Assembly: GCF_011290365.1 (NCBI RefSeq)
Contig: NZ_CP049786.1
Location: forward strand, 2,852,001 to 2,916,000
Length of the DNA: 64,000 nucleotides
Reading direction: 5' to 3'
Source of the DNA: Leclercia sp. 29361
GTDB lineage: Bacteria; Pseudomonadota; Gammaproteobacteria; Enterobacterales; Enterobacteriaceae
Of the stretch, positions 8,677-17,592 are shown piece by piece. The first letter of the stretch is position 1. Every line of letters starts with the position of its first letter. Position numbers and translations under genes: made by a program. Under the pieces are notes generated by a model. That model did no database searches. It was not told the DNA's origin and worked only from the letters and a program-made list of their open reading frames with translations.

Positions 8677-9666
8677 TTATATGGATAAATATTGACCAAT
8701 TCGTAACGGCTGAAAGTTATCGCCCGGCAGCAATAAATCCCTCAGGGCCTGAGAGAGCTCTCTGACCGGTTCATCCAGCGATTCGTCTGTCAGCTCAAAT
8801 ACGCCCCAGTGGATCGGGATCGCCTTCGGCATGCCCAGCTTTTGCCAGAGCGCCACCGCCGACTGCGGATCCATATGATGAACCGCCATGAACCAGCGTG
8901 GTGCATATGCGCCAATGGGTATCGCAATGGTATCCAGTTTTCCCAGCCGTTGCGGTATGGTCAGCAGCTCCGGGGTATAGCCGGTATCGCCGCTGAACCA
9001 GAAACGCTGGTTTTGCCCCTCAAAGACCCAGCCACACCATAGCGAGCGGTTGCGATCCCACAGGGTGCGCATACTCCAGTGCTGTGCCGGGACGGCGGTG
9101 AACACCATCCCCTCAAAGACGTAGCTTTGCCACCAGTCCAGCTCGACGACCTGCCGGGCCCCGCGTCGACGGCACCACTCCCCCAGGCCCAATGGCACAA
9201 AAAAGGTGAGCTGCGGAAAACGTCGCAGAAGCTGGCGGATCGTGGCCGAGTCCAGGTGATCAAAATGATTATGGGAGATGACCAACGCATCGAGCGGCGG
9301 GAGTGCCTTGACGCTCATCACCGACGGCGTTTTTCTGACAGGTCCGGCAAAGGAGACCGGGGAGGCGCGACGGGAAAAAACCGGATCGGTGAGAATGTAC
9401 TTCCCGTTCAGGCGCAGCAGCAGGCTGGCATGACCCAACCACCAGACGCCGTCTTCTTCATGGGTATTCAGGGTGACAGGTTGCCACCACTGACGGATAA
9501 ACTGGTCGTAACCCTGTTCGGGCGGTTTCGGCAGGCCGGCGGCTTTGCGTTCTTTCTGCCAGCGTTCGACATCGCCGGGCTGGTGCTCAGATCCATCAGT
9601 ATTGCGAAAACCCTGCGGGGTATGATGCGCGAGGGAGGCGTTATACCAGGGATTGCTCCAGGCCAT
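8677..9666 (-). CDS. MBL-fold metal-dependent hydrolase, RomA / NAPE-PLD-like
   Basis: A 329-residue protein of the metallo-beta-lactamase fold. The zinc motif HNHFDHLD (His132, His134, Asp136, His137) is intact. Further zinc ligands fit FSGDTGYT near residue 227 and IPIHWGVF near residue 289. The pattern resembles N-acyl-phosphatidylethanolamine phospholipase D-type proteins and the Enterobacter/Klebsiella protein RomA, so a phospholipid-like substrate is possible but unproven. The ATG at 9666 is chosen because GGGAGG precedes it by six bases. It is absent from this position in E. coli K-12. The true romA of Klebsiella sits next to ramA, which is not here. Confidence 0.85.
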   Translation of the reverse strand: MAWSNPWYNASLAHHTPQGFRNTDGSEHQPGDVERWQKERKAAGLPKPPEQGYDQFIRQWWQPVTLNTHEEDGVWWLGHASLLLRLNGKYILTDPVFSRRASPVSFAGPVRKTPSVMSVKALPPLDALVISHNHFDHLDSATIRQLLRRFPQLTFFVPLGLGEWCRRRGARQVVELDWWQSYVFEGMVFTAVPAQHWSMRTLWDRNRSLWCGWVFEGQNQRFWFSGDTGYTPELLTIPQRLGKLDTIAIPIGAYAPRWFMAVHHMDPQSAVALWQKLGMPKAIPIHWGVFELTDESLDEPVRELSQALRDLLLPGDNFQPLRIGQYLSI

Positions 9667-9685
9667 ACTCACCTCCCCTGACTGG

Positions 9686-9976
9686 TTAGCGTTCAGCTAC
9701 CAGACGAATAAAGTCATCGTCCTGGCTGTTAGCCGTCTCTTCTGCCGCTTTTGGTGCTTCTTTCTCTTCCGGTTCATTGGCTTCGCACAGGCGGCGCAGC
9801 AGCGCGTTCTGTCGTTTCTGCAAATCGACTAATGTTTCCAGCAGTTCAATTTGCTCATTGGTACGGGAGCTTGCACGGTTGACGAAAAACCAGACCACCA
9901 GCCCCACTACCAGCAATACCACCGAGATCGCCAGAGATACCACATTAAGCATCCCGGAATTCACTAACTCACCCAT
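9686..9976 (-). CDS. yebO: YebO, small single-pass membrane protein
   Basis: A 96-residue protein similar to E. coli YebO. A membrane helix spans about residues 12-34 (VVSLAISVVLLVVGLVVWFF). A coiled-coil-prone stretch follows (EQIELLETLVDLQKRQNALLRRL) and then an acidic tail ending DDFIRLVAER. The ATG at 9976 is preferred over an upstream TTG because GGGGGG lies just before it. It sits between mgrB and the MBL gene on the same strand. The function is unknown. Confidence 0.92.
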   Translation of the reverse strand: MGELVNSGMLNVVSLAISVVLLVVGLVVWFFVNRASSRTNEQIELLETLVDLQKRQNALLRRLCEANEPEEKEAPKAAEETANSQDDDFIRLVAER

Positions 9977-10049
9977 TTCACCCCCCAATAAAAACGCTCA
10001 TATTACCACTCGCGTTAAGGAAGGAAATCATTTGCGATAAAAATGCCTG

Positions 10050-10193
10050 TTACCAGGGGATAAACTTATTGATAGAACAAATACCGCTAAAGAACTGTAC
10101 ATCCTGGTCACACATCACGTTGATGGTCTGCGTCCAGAGCAACACACAGGCCACCAATACCAGCACCAGAATCACCCAGCGTATTTTTTTCAC
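10050..10193 (-). CDS. mgrB: PhoQ inhibitor MgrB
   Basis: A 47-residue inner-membrane protein that binds PhoQ and damps PhoPQ signalling. It has an N-terminal KK-R, one membrane helix, and a periplasmic tail [20 protein letters not shown]. Cys16, Cys28 and Cys39 are present. The start is GTG at 10193, giving the exact E. coli length with GGAG about eight bases upstream; a longer frame beginning [11 protein letters not shown] is not supported. The gene looks intact. Loss of mgrB is a known cause of colistin resistance in related species. Confidence 0.95.
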   Translation of the reverse strand: MKKIRWVILVLVLVACVLLWTQTINVMCDQDVQFFSGICSINKFIPW

Positions 10194-10231
10194 TCCACTC
10201 TCCGTCCCATAACTGCCTGATGCCAGGTTAT

Positions 10232-10248
10232 CATGCACAACTTAAACC
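10232..10248 (-). promoter_or_regulatory. Possible PhoP box upstream of mgrB
   Basis: The minus strand reads GGTTTA-AGTTG-TGCATG, about 40-55 bp before the mgrB start. The first half fits the PhoP repeat (T/G)GTTTA and the 5-bp spacing is right, but the second half is poor. PhoP control of mgrB is known in E. coli and Salmonella, so location supports the weak match. Confidence 0.35.
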
Positions 10249-10351
10249 ATGCCTAACTGTAACGTGAAGACGAGCCTTTCGGAATCATAGACTTGTTAAC
10301 GTGAATGTATGGATTAGGCTGGGCGGCAGTCATTAAAAAAATGAGGCAATA

Positions 10352-10591
10352 ATGCGCTTTTTTATTCGCACACTGATTGTTATAGCATTGATCTGGACAG
10401 GTTTACTGCTCGCAGGCTACGGCGTGCTGACGGGCAGTAAAGAGAATGCTGCCGGGCTGGGGATTCAATGCCAATACCTCACCGCGCGCGGGTTCAGCAC
10501 CGCGCAGTATATTCACTCTGATAGCGGCATCATCGGTCTCTCCCGCTGCCCGCTGCTGCGAAAGAGCGAAATCGTGATTGATAACGGCTAA
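10352..10591 (+). CDS. yobH: YobH small exported or membrane protein
   Basis: A 79-residue protein matching E. coli YobH over its length. A hydrophobic N-terminal segment (FIRTLIVIALIWTGLLLAGYG) acts as signal or anchor. The rest is polar, contains two cysteines, and ends LLRKSEIVIDNG. It is convergent with kdgR across a shared terminator. The function is unknown. Confidence 0.93.
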   Translation: MRFFIRTLIVIALIWTGLLLAGYGVLTGSKENAAGLGIQCQYLTARGFSTAQYIHSDSGIIGLSRCPLLRKSEIVIDNG

Positions 10592-10602
10592 CGCAAAGCA
10601 TA

Positions 10603-10631
10603 AAAAACGCTGCCAGATGGCAGCGTTTTTT
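10603..10631. terminator. Bidirectional terminator between yobH and kdgR
   Basis: AAAACGCTGCCA and TGGCAGCGTTTT form a near-perfect stem with A runs on one side and T runs on the other. It can stop transcription of both convergent genes. Confidence 0.92.
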
Positions 10632-10644
10632 ATGCAGGAATAAC

Positions 10645-11436
10645 TCAGAACGGATAGTCGTTGTAACCCATCTGCTCAGAAATCTTCCGCGCCGCCGTGT
10701 GCAGCATTTCCACATATTCGTGCAGATGCTCTTCAGAGAAACGCAGCGTCGGGAAGGAGATACTCAGGCCAGCGATCACCACACCGAAGCGGTCGAATAC
10801 CGGTACGCCGATGCAGCGCAAGCCTTCTTCCTGCTCCTGGTTATCTTCGCCATAACCCTGCTCACGCACTTTATCCAGCACCGCTAACAGCTCGTCGGTG
10901 GTGGTAATGGTGCGTTCAGTGCTGCGTTTATACTCGACGTTCTCGAGGATCTGCTTCACTTCTTCACGGTCGCGCCAGGCCAGCAGGACTTTACCGATAG
11001 CGGTACTGTACAGCGGGTTGCGGCGACCAATGCGTGAATACATGCGCAGGTTATACATGGAGTCGATCTTATGAATGTAGACAATGCTGTCTTCATCCAG
11101 CGCACCGAGGTGCACCGTCTCTTTCGTCAGACGAGAGAGTTCGCGCATCTGAATATCAGCGCTACGGATCAGATCGACGTTCTGCAGCGCGCGTGCGCCC
11201 AGTTCAAAAAGCTTCAGGGTCAGGGAGTATTTTTCAGACTCGCCTTCCTGTGCAACATAACCCAGTGATTTCATGGTCTGCAAAAAGCGGTAAACGGTGC
11301 TTTTTGACATCATCACACGCTGGGACAGCTCAGTAATACCAATTTCGCGCTCTTCGCCAAGCGCCTGCAAGATGCCGAACACCTTTAACACAGAAGAAAC
11401 AGAATCTGGCTGTTTATCCAAATCCGCGATTGCCAT
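10645..11436 (-). CDS. kdgR: IclR-family repressor KdgR
   Basis: Transcriptional repressor of pectin/hexuronate and 2-keto-3-deoxygluconate genes, released by KDG. An N-terminal winged helix-turn-helix lies at about residues 15-75 (ITELSQRVMMSKSTVYRFLQTMKSLGY), followed by the IclR ligand-binding domain. The 263 residues are nearly identical to E. coli KdgR throughout. Its expected targets include eda, present in this window, which joins hexuronate breakdown to the Entner-Doudoroff route. Confidence 0.98.
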   Translation of the reverse strand: MAIADLDKQPDSVSSVLKVFGILQALGEEREIGITELSQRVMMSKSTVYRFLQTMKSLGYVAQEGESEKYSLTLKLFELGARALQNVDLIRSADIQMRELSRLTKETVHLGALDEDSIVYIHKIDSMYNLRMYSRIGRRNPLYSTAIGKVLLAWRDREEVKQILENVEYKRSTERTITTTDELLAVLDKVREQGYGEDNQEQEEGLRCIGVPVFDRFGVVIAGLSISFPTLRFSEEHLHEYVEMLHTAARKISEQMGYNDYPF

Positions 11437-11614
11437 TAATCACCTCAACGCAAGTGTTTTATAAAATTCAGAACCGGTTTTTATTATAAATTCGCCGCCG
11501 CATTGCTGCAATCAATCCTGGCGAACCTGGTTACAAATCTGCGACATATAACCGAAATAACAGTGATAATATCGTTACCCTGTTAATAATAACCCCTATT
11601 GCTCATTCATTCTC

Positions 11615-12988
11615 ATGATAAAAACCCTCACAGATGGCCTGCCGTTACCGCAGCGCTATGGTGCCATTGCGACCATTATCATCGGTATTTCAATGGCCGT
11701 ACTGGATGGTGCCATTGCCAACGTCGCCCTGCCGACTATCGCCAGCGACCTGAATGCCTCCCCTGCCAGTTCAATCTGGATCGTTAACGCCTACCAGATA
11801 GCGATTGTCATCTCCCTGCTGTCGTTCTCGTTTCTGGGAGACATGTTTGGCTACCGCCGGGTTTATCAGTGCGGACTGGCGGTCTTTACCCTGACCTCCC
11901 TGTTCTGCGCCCTTTCGGACACCTTGCACACCCTGACTCTGGCACGCATCGCTCAGGGATTTGGCGGCGCGGCGCTGATGAGCGTTAATACCGCGCTGAT
12001 TCGGCTTATCTACCCGCAGCGACATCTGGGCCGGGGAATGGGGATCAACTCCTTTATTGTCGCCGTCTCCTCGGCGGCGGGCCCGACCATTGCCGCGGCG
12101 ATCCTCTCGGTGGCCTCCTGGCAGTGGCTGTTCTTAATCAACGTCCCGCTGGGGATCGTGGCCCTGCTGTTCGCCCTGCGCTATTTACCCGCCAACGGCC
12201 CAAAAAGCAGCATGCCTAAATTCGACCTGCCGAGCGCGATAATGAACGCCCTTACCTTTGGCCTGCTGATCACCGCCCTGAGCGGTTTCGCACAGGGGCA
12301 ATCCCTGAGGTTGATCGCTGGCGAGGTGGTGGCGCTGCTGGTGGTGGGTTTCTTCTTTGTGCGCCGTCAGCTGGCCCTGCCGGTGCCGTTGTTGCCGGTG
12401 GATCTGCTGCGGATCCCGCTCTTCTCCCTCTCCATCGGCACATCAATATGCTCCTTCTGCGCGCAGATGCTGGCCATGGTCTCTCTGCCCTTCTTTCTGC
12501 AGAGCGTGATTGGCCGCTCGGAAGTGGAAACCGGCCTGCTGTTAACCCCCTGGCCGCTGGCCACCATGGTGATGGCCCCGTTGGCAGGCTATCTGATAGA
12601 GCGGGTGCATGCGGGATTACTGGGCGCGCTGGGGATGGTGATAATGGCAACCGGGCTTTTTGCCCTCGCCCTGCTGCCCGCGGCACCCCAGGATCTGGAT
12701 ATTATCTGGCGGATGATGCTGTGCGGGGCGGGTTTTGGTCTGTTCCAGTCGCCGAACAACCACACCATTATTACCGCCGCCCCCCGTCATCGCAGCGGCG
12801 GGGCCAGCGGAATGCTGGGCACTGCGCGCCTGCTGGGTCAAAGTACCGGTGCGGCGCTGGTAGCCTTGATGTTTAACCTGGCCGGGCAAAGCGGCACGCA
12901 CCTTGCGCTGCTGACCGCCGGCACGCTGGCTACCGTCGCGGCTATCATCAGCGGATTGCGGGTGACGCAGCCACGTTCGCAGGCATAA
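11615..12988 (+). CDS. yebQ: YebQ, MFS transporter of the DHA2 type
   Basis: A 457-residue major facilitator protein, the same length as E. coli YebQ. The N-terminal motif AVLDGAIANVALPTIASDLNAS and motif A (LGDMFGYRRV, near residue 72) are typical of the EmrB/QacA drug:H+ antiporter family. Many hydrophobic helices follow. A multidrug substrate is inferred from the family; none is proven. It is divergent from kdgR, as in E. coli. Confidence 0.95.
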   Translation: MIKTLTDGLPLPQRYGAIATIIIGISMAVLDGAIANVALPTIASDLNASPASSIWIVNAYQIAIVISLLSFSFLGDMFGYRRVYQCGLAVFTLTSLFCALSDTLHTLTLARIAQGFGGAALMSVNTALIRLIYPQRHLGRGMGINSFIVAVSSAAGPTIAAAILSVASWQWLFLINVPLGIVALLFALRYLPANGPKSSMPKFDLPSAIMNALTFGLLITALSGFAQGQSLRLIAGEVVALLVVGFFFVRRQLALPVPLLPVDLLRIPLFSLSIGTSICSFCAQMLAMVSLPFFLQSVIGRSEVETGLLLTPWPLATMVMAPLAGYLIERVHAGLLGALGMVIMATGLFALALLPAAPQDLDIIWRMMLCGAGFGLFQSPNNHTIITAAPRHRSGGASGMLGTARLLGQSTGAALVALMFNLAGQSGTHLALLTAGTLATVAAIISGLRVTQPRSQA

Positions 12989-13018
12989 AAAAAAGCGCGT
13001 CCGAAGACGCGCTTTTTT
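12989..13018. terminator. Bidirectional terminator between yebQ and htpX
   Basis: AAAAAGCGCGTC and GACGCGCTTTTTT form a stem with a CGAA loop. The T run serves yebQ on the plus strand, and the A run gives T on the minus strand for htpX. Confidence 0.93.
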
Positions 13019-13035
13019 ATTCGTGGCCGAAGCCG

Positions 13036-13917
13036 TTACTTCAGGTAATCGCCGCTACGCAGCGCTTCGATACGCTTGTCCAGCGGTGGGTGAGACATGA
13101 ACAGTTCGCTCAGCGATTTCGATTTACCGTTGATGCAGAACGCCATCATGCTGGAAGCCTCCTGCGGCTCATAGCTGGTTTTCAGACGCTGCAGCGCGGC
13201 AATCATCTTCTCGCGGCCCACCAGTTTGGCAGAGCCCGCATCCGCATGGAACTCACGGTGACGGGAGAACCACATGGTGATAATGCTCGCCAGAATACCA
13301 AACACCAGTTCCAGCACCATTGAGACCGCAAAGTAGATCAGCGGGTTGCCGTTACTTGCTTCGCCTTCCTCACGATCCCCGCCCATAAAGCCTGCGGCAA
13401 TCTGCGCGATAATACGTGAGATAAAGATAACGAAGGTGTTCACCACGCCCTGCACCAGGGTCATGGTCACCATATCGCCGTTAGCAATGTGGCTGATCTC
13501 ATGGGCAATAACCGCCTCGGCTTCGTCACGGCTCATGTTCTGCAACAGGCCGGTACTGACCGCAACCAGAGAGGCGTCGCGACGCGCACCGGTAGCAAAA
13601 GCGTTGATATCCGGAGCGTGATAAATCGCCACCTGTGGCATTTTAATGCCCGCCTGGCGAGACTGGTTCGCCACGGTGGTCATCAGCCAGTGTTCCATAT
13701 CGTTACGCGGTTGTTCAATAACCTCGCCACCCACGGACTTGAGCGCCATCCACTTGGACATCAGCAGCGAGACAAATGAGCCACCAAAACCAAACAGCAG
13801 CGCCATGATCAGCAAGCCCTGAATGCTGCTCGACTGAATTCCTGTCAGGCTAAGTACCAGCCCGAACACCACCATCACCGCAAGGTTGGTGAGCAGGAAG
13901 AGCCCGATTCGCATCAT
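13036..13917 (-). CDS. htpX: Membrane zinc metalloprotease HtpX
   Basis: Inner-membrane M48 protease that takes part in quality control of membrane proteins alongside FtsH. The 293-residue product has two N-terminal membrane helices, zinc motif HEISH at residues 139-143, another hydrophobic pair at about 155-215, and a downstream Glu in [10 protein letters not shown]. In E. coli it is induced by heat and by the Cpx envelope response. A candidate heat-shock promoter lies about 50-80 bp upstream. Confidence 0.98.
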   Translation of the reverse strand: MMRIGLFLLTNLAVMVVFGLVLSLTGIQSSSIQGLLIMALLFGFGGSFVSLLMSKWMALKSVGGEVIEQPRNDMEHWLMTTVANQSRQAGIKMPQVAIYHAPDINAFATGARRDASLVAVSTGLLQNMSRDEAEAVIAHEISHIANGDMVTMTLVQGVVNTFVIFISRIIAQIAAGFMGGDREEGEASNGNPLIYFAVSMVLELVFGILASIITMWFSRHREFHADAGSAKLVGREKMIAALQRLKTSYEPQEASSMMAFCINGKSKSLSELFMSHPPLDKRIEALRSGDYLK

Positions 13918-13967
13918 AATATTCTTTTAACCTCGATTTAACAAAACGCACTATGCGATTACCCACA

Positions 13968-13995
13968 TCGTATGGGTATTCAGCGTATTTTCAAG
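13968..13995 (-). promoter_or_regulatory. Candidate sigma-32 promoter of htpX
   Basis: On the minus strand CTTGAAA is followed, after 12 bases, by CCCATACGA. This resembles the sigma-32 pattern CTTGAAA / CCCCATNT, with a slightly short spacer. htpX is a known heat-shock gene. Confidence 0.45.
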
Positions 13996-14073
13996 CGTTG
14001 GAAGGGCGTAAGTCACCAGAAAGACACAACTTTACATAATGAAATGACTGGCTGACGGCAGAATGCTGTTAAC

Positions 14074-14102
14074 AAAAAAACAGGCACAATTTCTTGTGCC
14101 TG
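14074..14102 (-). terminator. Terminator after prc
   Basis: CAGGCACAA and TTGTGCCTG form a 9-bp stem with a short loop. On the minus strand it is followed by seven T. It lies just beyond the prc stop. Confidence 0.93.
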
Positions 14103-14111
14103 TCTGGGGGA

Positions 14112-16160
14112 TTATTTCGCCGGGGCGGGGTTTCCGGCAGGATGGTCTTTTTCCAGTTGCGCCAGGTCAATGGCGATCTTCACCGTCTCATCAAGATACG
14201 GATCGGGCTCCTGGTAATCCTTCGGCAGGTCATCCAGTTTTTTCAGAAGTGGCTTACCTTCACGTTTGAAGCGGTCATTGATACGCGCCAGACGTGTTGC
14301 ATCATCCTCTTCGTTCTCCTTCAGACGCTGAGCGTAGTTCAGAGAGACGATATTGCGTTTCGCTTTCAGGGCGTTGAAACGGGCAATATCCTTCATGATG
14401 TACTGGAACTCAGGATCTTTGGCGATGCGTTCGTCGTGCTGTTTCAACAGCGCCGGACCAAACTGGGTAATATCGCCCGACTTCACGTAGGTGGCAGCGT
14501 TAACGCTATCCCACGGCAACGCGTTATCTTCGAACTTCTCACCCGTTTCCGTCTCTTCGGTCCCGGTCGGCATGATGATATCCGGGGTCACGCCTTTACG
14601 CTGGGTACTGCCGCCATTCACGCGATAGAACTTCTGAATGGTGTACTGTACCGAGCCCAGCGCCGGCCATTCCGGGCGCAGCATCTGATCGTAAATGCGG
14701 TTCAGGGAACGATACTGCTGCACCGTACCTTTACCAAAGGTCGGTTCGCCAACCACCAGAGCACGATTGTAATCCTGCATCGCGGCGGCAAAGATTTCGG
14801 ATGCCGAGGCGCTGAAGCGATCGACCAGCACCACCAGTGGACCTTTATAGTAAACAACACCATCGGTATCGGCATCTTCACGCACTTTACCGTTGTTGTC
14901 GCGTACCTGTACCACCGGACCGGACGGAATAAACAGGCCTGAAAGCGAAACCGCTTCAGTCAGGGCGCCGCCGCCGTTGGTACGTAGATCGATAATTACG
15001 CTCTTAACATTTTGTTTTTCCAGCTTCTGCAGCTGAACCTTGACGTCATCCGTCAGGCCAACGTAGAAACCAGGGATATCCAGCACGCCGACCTTGTCTT
15101 TACCCACGGTTTTCACCGTCATTTTCACCGCGCGATCTTCCAGGCGGATACGCTCGCGGGTCAGAGTAACGATACGGGTCTTGGTGCCTTTACCGGCAGG
15201 CAGAATTTCCAGACGGACTTTGCTGCCTTTCGGCCCTTTGATCAGGGCAACCACATCATCCAGACGCCAGCCGATGACATCGACCATAGTCTGGCCAACC
15301 TGACCGACACCCACAATGCGATCGCCGACGCTTATCGCCTTGCTCTTGGCGGCCGGGCCCCCGGCAACCATGGAGTTGATCACGGTGTAATCGTCATCCA
15401 TCTGCAGCACCGCGCCGATCCCTTCAAGGGAGAGGCTCATTTCGGTGTTGAACTGCTCGGTGTTGCGCGGAGAGAGATAGTTGGTGTGCGGATCGATTTC
15501 GTGCGCGAAGGCCGTCATCGCCAGCGAGAACACATCTTCACTGTTGGTCTGCGCCAGGCGACGAATGGCAAATTTGTAGCGGCGGGTCAGCGTTTCGCGG
15601 ATCTCTTTCTCATCTTTACCGGTGAGTTTGAGGCTCAGCTCGTCGTATTTGACTTTGCTGTCCCACAGCGCATTCAGCTCGGCTTCATCTTTCGGCCACG
15701 GCGACTTACTGCGGTCAAGATTAAAGGTGTCATTACCCGTGAAGTCCATCGGACGTTCAAGCACCTTAAGCGCGTACTGATAGCGCTCGAAACGGCGTTT
15801 CTGCGACAGGTTATACAGGTCGTAGAACAGGTCCAGCTTGCCGCTGCGTAACTCGTCGCCCACCTCAGACTGCTTTTTGGCAAACTGTTCGACATCGCTG
15901 GCCAGCAGGACGTTATGACTGTAGTCCAGCAGGTTCAGATAGCGGTCGAAAATTTTTGTCGAAAAAGCCTGGTCGAGGTCGAACTGACGATAGTGCGAAC
16001 GGGTGAAGCGCGATGTGACGCGCTCACTGACCGTTGCGTGCTGGGTCTCTTCCTTTAATACCGGAATTTGATCGACACGCGTAATCTCGTCCACAGCGAA
16101 GGCGTGGCCTGTTATTGCAAACAGGCCAGCCAGCGCGGTGAGCTTAAAAAATGTGTTCAT
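14112..16160 (-). CDS. prc: Periplasmic tail-specific protease Prc (Tsp)
   Basis: Carboxy-terminal processing serine protease of the periplasm. It degrades proteins with exposed nonpolar C-termini and, with NlpI, the endopeptidase MepS; it also processes FtsI. The start at 16160 gives MNTFFKLTALAGLFAITGHAFA, a cleavable signal peptide, and 682 residues as in E. coli. A PDZ domain covers about 225-320. The catalytic Ser lies in DRFSASASEIFAA and the Lys in GEPTFGKGTVQ, about 25 residues apart as in the family's Ser-Lys dyad. It is 19 bp after proQ and probably co-transcribed. Confidence 0.98.
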   Translation of the reverse strand: MNTFFKLTALAGLFAITGHAFAVDEITRVDQIPVLKEETQHATVSERVTSRFTRSHYRQFDLDQAFSTKIFDRYLNLLDYSHNVLLASDVEQFAKKQSEVGDELRSGKLDLFYDLYNLSQKRRFERYQYALKVLERPMDFTGNDTFNLDRSKSPWPKDEAELNALWDSKVKYDELSLKLTGKDEKEIRETLTRRYKFAIRRLAQTNSEDVFSLAMTAFAHEIDPHTNYLSPRNTEQFNTEMSLSLEGIGAVLQMDDDYTVINSMVAGGPAAKSKAISVGDRIVGVGQVGQTMVDVIGWRLDDVVALIKGPKGSKVRLEILPAGKGTKTRIVTLTRERIRLEDRAVKMTVKTVGKDKVGVLDIPGFYVGLTDDVKVQLQKLEKQNVKSVIIDLRTNGGGALTEAVSLSGLFIPSGPVVQVRDNNGKVREDADTDGVVYYKGPLVVLVDRFSASASEIFAAAMQDYNRALVVGEPTFGKGTVQQYRSLNRIYDQMLRPEWPALGSVQYTIQKFYRVNGGSTQRKGVTPDIIMPTGTEETETGEKFEDNALPWDSVNAATYVKSGDITQFGPALLKQHDERIAKDPEFQYIMKDIARFNALKAKRNIVSLNYAQRLKENEEDDATRLARINDRFKREGKPLLKKLDDLPKDYQEPDPYLDETVKIAIDLAQLEKDHPAGNPAPAK

Positions 16161-16179
16161 GCCGGGCCTGGCCTCCGTT

Positions 16180-16866
16180 TTAGAACAACAAGTGTTCTGC
16201 GCGTACAATCATTGACAGACCAGAAGTCAGCTGTACACGAACGCCATCTTTGGTGATTTCCAGTACGGTGGCATCCATAGCATTGTTACCCGCTTTCACC
16301 TTCAGAGACTGACCCACGCTCAGGGCGTTAATGTCAGAAACTGGGGTGTGGCGTGGCTCTTCACGAGGCGCACGCGGGGCTTTTGCCGCTGGTTGCTCAG
16401 CACGTGGCTTACGCTCGGTGTTCTCTTTGCGACGCGGTGCCGGACGTGGCTTGCGATCGCGGCGAGGCGCTTCTTCTTCACCATTGGCCGCGGCAGCTTC
16501 GCGCTTTTTCGCCTGCTGTTCAGCACGCTGGGCCTGAACGCGCGCTTTGGCTTCTTCGAGCTGCTTACGGGCGTGCTCTACGTGCTGCTCATCCAGCACA
16601 CCGCAAGGGTTGCCGTCGAGATCGACACGTGTCGCGCCTGCTTTGATACCGTAGAGGTAACGCCAGCTCGAAGTATAAAGACGTAAGGCGGAGCGGAGTT
16701 GGGTTTTGCTGAGGTTCATCTCACCTTCAACACGCTCTACCAGATCCTGAAAAATACCAATTTTCAGGGGACGAGCTTCGCCTTCGGCACTAAAACATTG
16801 TGGGAAACGTTCGGCCAAAAACGCGATAACTTCTTTACTGCTATTCAACTTAGGTTGATTTTCCAT
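16180..16866 (-). CDS. proQ: RNA chaperone ProQ
   Basis: Global sRNA- and mRNA-binding protein. The N-terminal FinO/ProQ domain covers about residues 1-120. A Lys/Arg/Pro/Ala-rich linker covers about 120-175, and a small Tudor-like C-terminal domain ends [16 protein letters not shown]. The 228 residues are close to the E. coli length of 232; the difference lies in the low-complexity linker. It precedes prc in the same operon. Confidence 0.98.
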   Translation of the reverse strand: MENQPKLNSSKEVIAFLAERFPQCFSAEGEARPLKIGIFQDLVERVEGEMNLSKTQLRSALRLYTSSWRYLYGIKAGATRVDLDGNPCGVLDEQHVEHARKQLEEAKARVQAQRAEQQAKKREAAAANGEEEAPRRDRKPRPAPRRKENTERKPRAEQPAAKAPRAPREEPRHTPVSDINALSVGQSLKVKAGNNAMDATVLEITKDGVRVQLTSGLSMIVRAEHLLF

Positions 16867-16963
16867 GAAATTTCCTGATTACAACGGACGTTGCCGACAA
16901 GCCGCAGGCATGAACAGGCGTCATTATAATGACGCCATCGCTAAATGCTACGTTATCCGTTGA

Positions 16964-17461
16964 TTATCCTGCGACGCTCGCAAAGAATTTATGATAATCG
17001 GTCGCGGCGAGGACGTTCTCAAGGTTCGCCACCAGCTCGCGCAGCCCCTGCTCATCCTCGCGGGTAAAGCGATTAAAGACCGTGCTATCGATATCCAGTA
17101 CACCAATAATCTGATTATTCACTTTCAGAGGAAGTACGATTTCAGCATTGCTGGCGCTGTCGCAGGCAATATGCCCGTCGAACGCGTGGACGTCATCAAC
17201 ACGCTGCACCTGGTCCTGCGCGACCGCGGTACCACACACGCCGCGCCCAACCGGAATGCGTACGCAGGCCAGTTTGCCCTGGAAGGGACCCAGCACCAGC
17301 GTCTCGCCTTCCAGCAGATAAAAACCGGCCCAGTTCACATCAGACAGACGTTCAAACAGTAACGCGCTGGTATTCGCCAGGGTGGCTAAAAAACTGGTTT
17401 CACCGGCCATCAATGCCTGAAAGTCACGGTTCAAATCCGCGTAGAATTCTGTTTTGCTCAT
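16964..17461 (-). CDS. msrC: Free methionine-(R)-sulfoxide reductase MsrC (YebR)
   Basis: A 165-residue GAF-domain enzyme that reduces free methionine-R-sulfoxide to methionine using cysteine chemistry. The cysteines sit in KLACVRIPVGRGVCGTAV and GHIACDSASNAEIVLPL, the GAF pocket with the catalytic set of the fRMsr family. It lies upstream of proQ on the same strand and divergent from letA. A ribosome-binding site before the ATG at 17461 is weak. Confidence 0.95.
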   Translation of the reverse strand: MSKTEFYADLNRDFQALMAGETSFLATLANTSALLFERLSDVNWAGFYLLEGETLVLGPFQGKLACVRIPVGRGVCGTAVAQDQVQRVDDVHAFDGHIACDSASNAEIVLPLKVNNQIIGVLDIDSTVFNRFTREDEQGLRELVANLENVLAATDYHKFFASVAG

Positions 17462-17592
17462 TATTCAATCACTTGGTTGTCTTACAAAATTACAGCATAG
17501 CCTATTAAAATAAGCTTTATTTACGTTCATGCTCAAGATGAATCCATTCATGAGTTAAGATAACTATTAACTATCCTTTTTTAGCGCGACCG

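Noticed and set aside
14094..14942. Plus-strand ORF of 282 codons opposite prc, and similar long antisense frames opposite ptrB, zwf, aspS and edd
   Set aside because: These arise from the codon bias of the real gene on the other strand. They lack start signals and recognisable domains.
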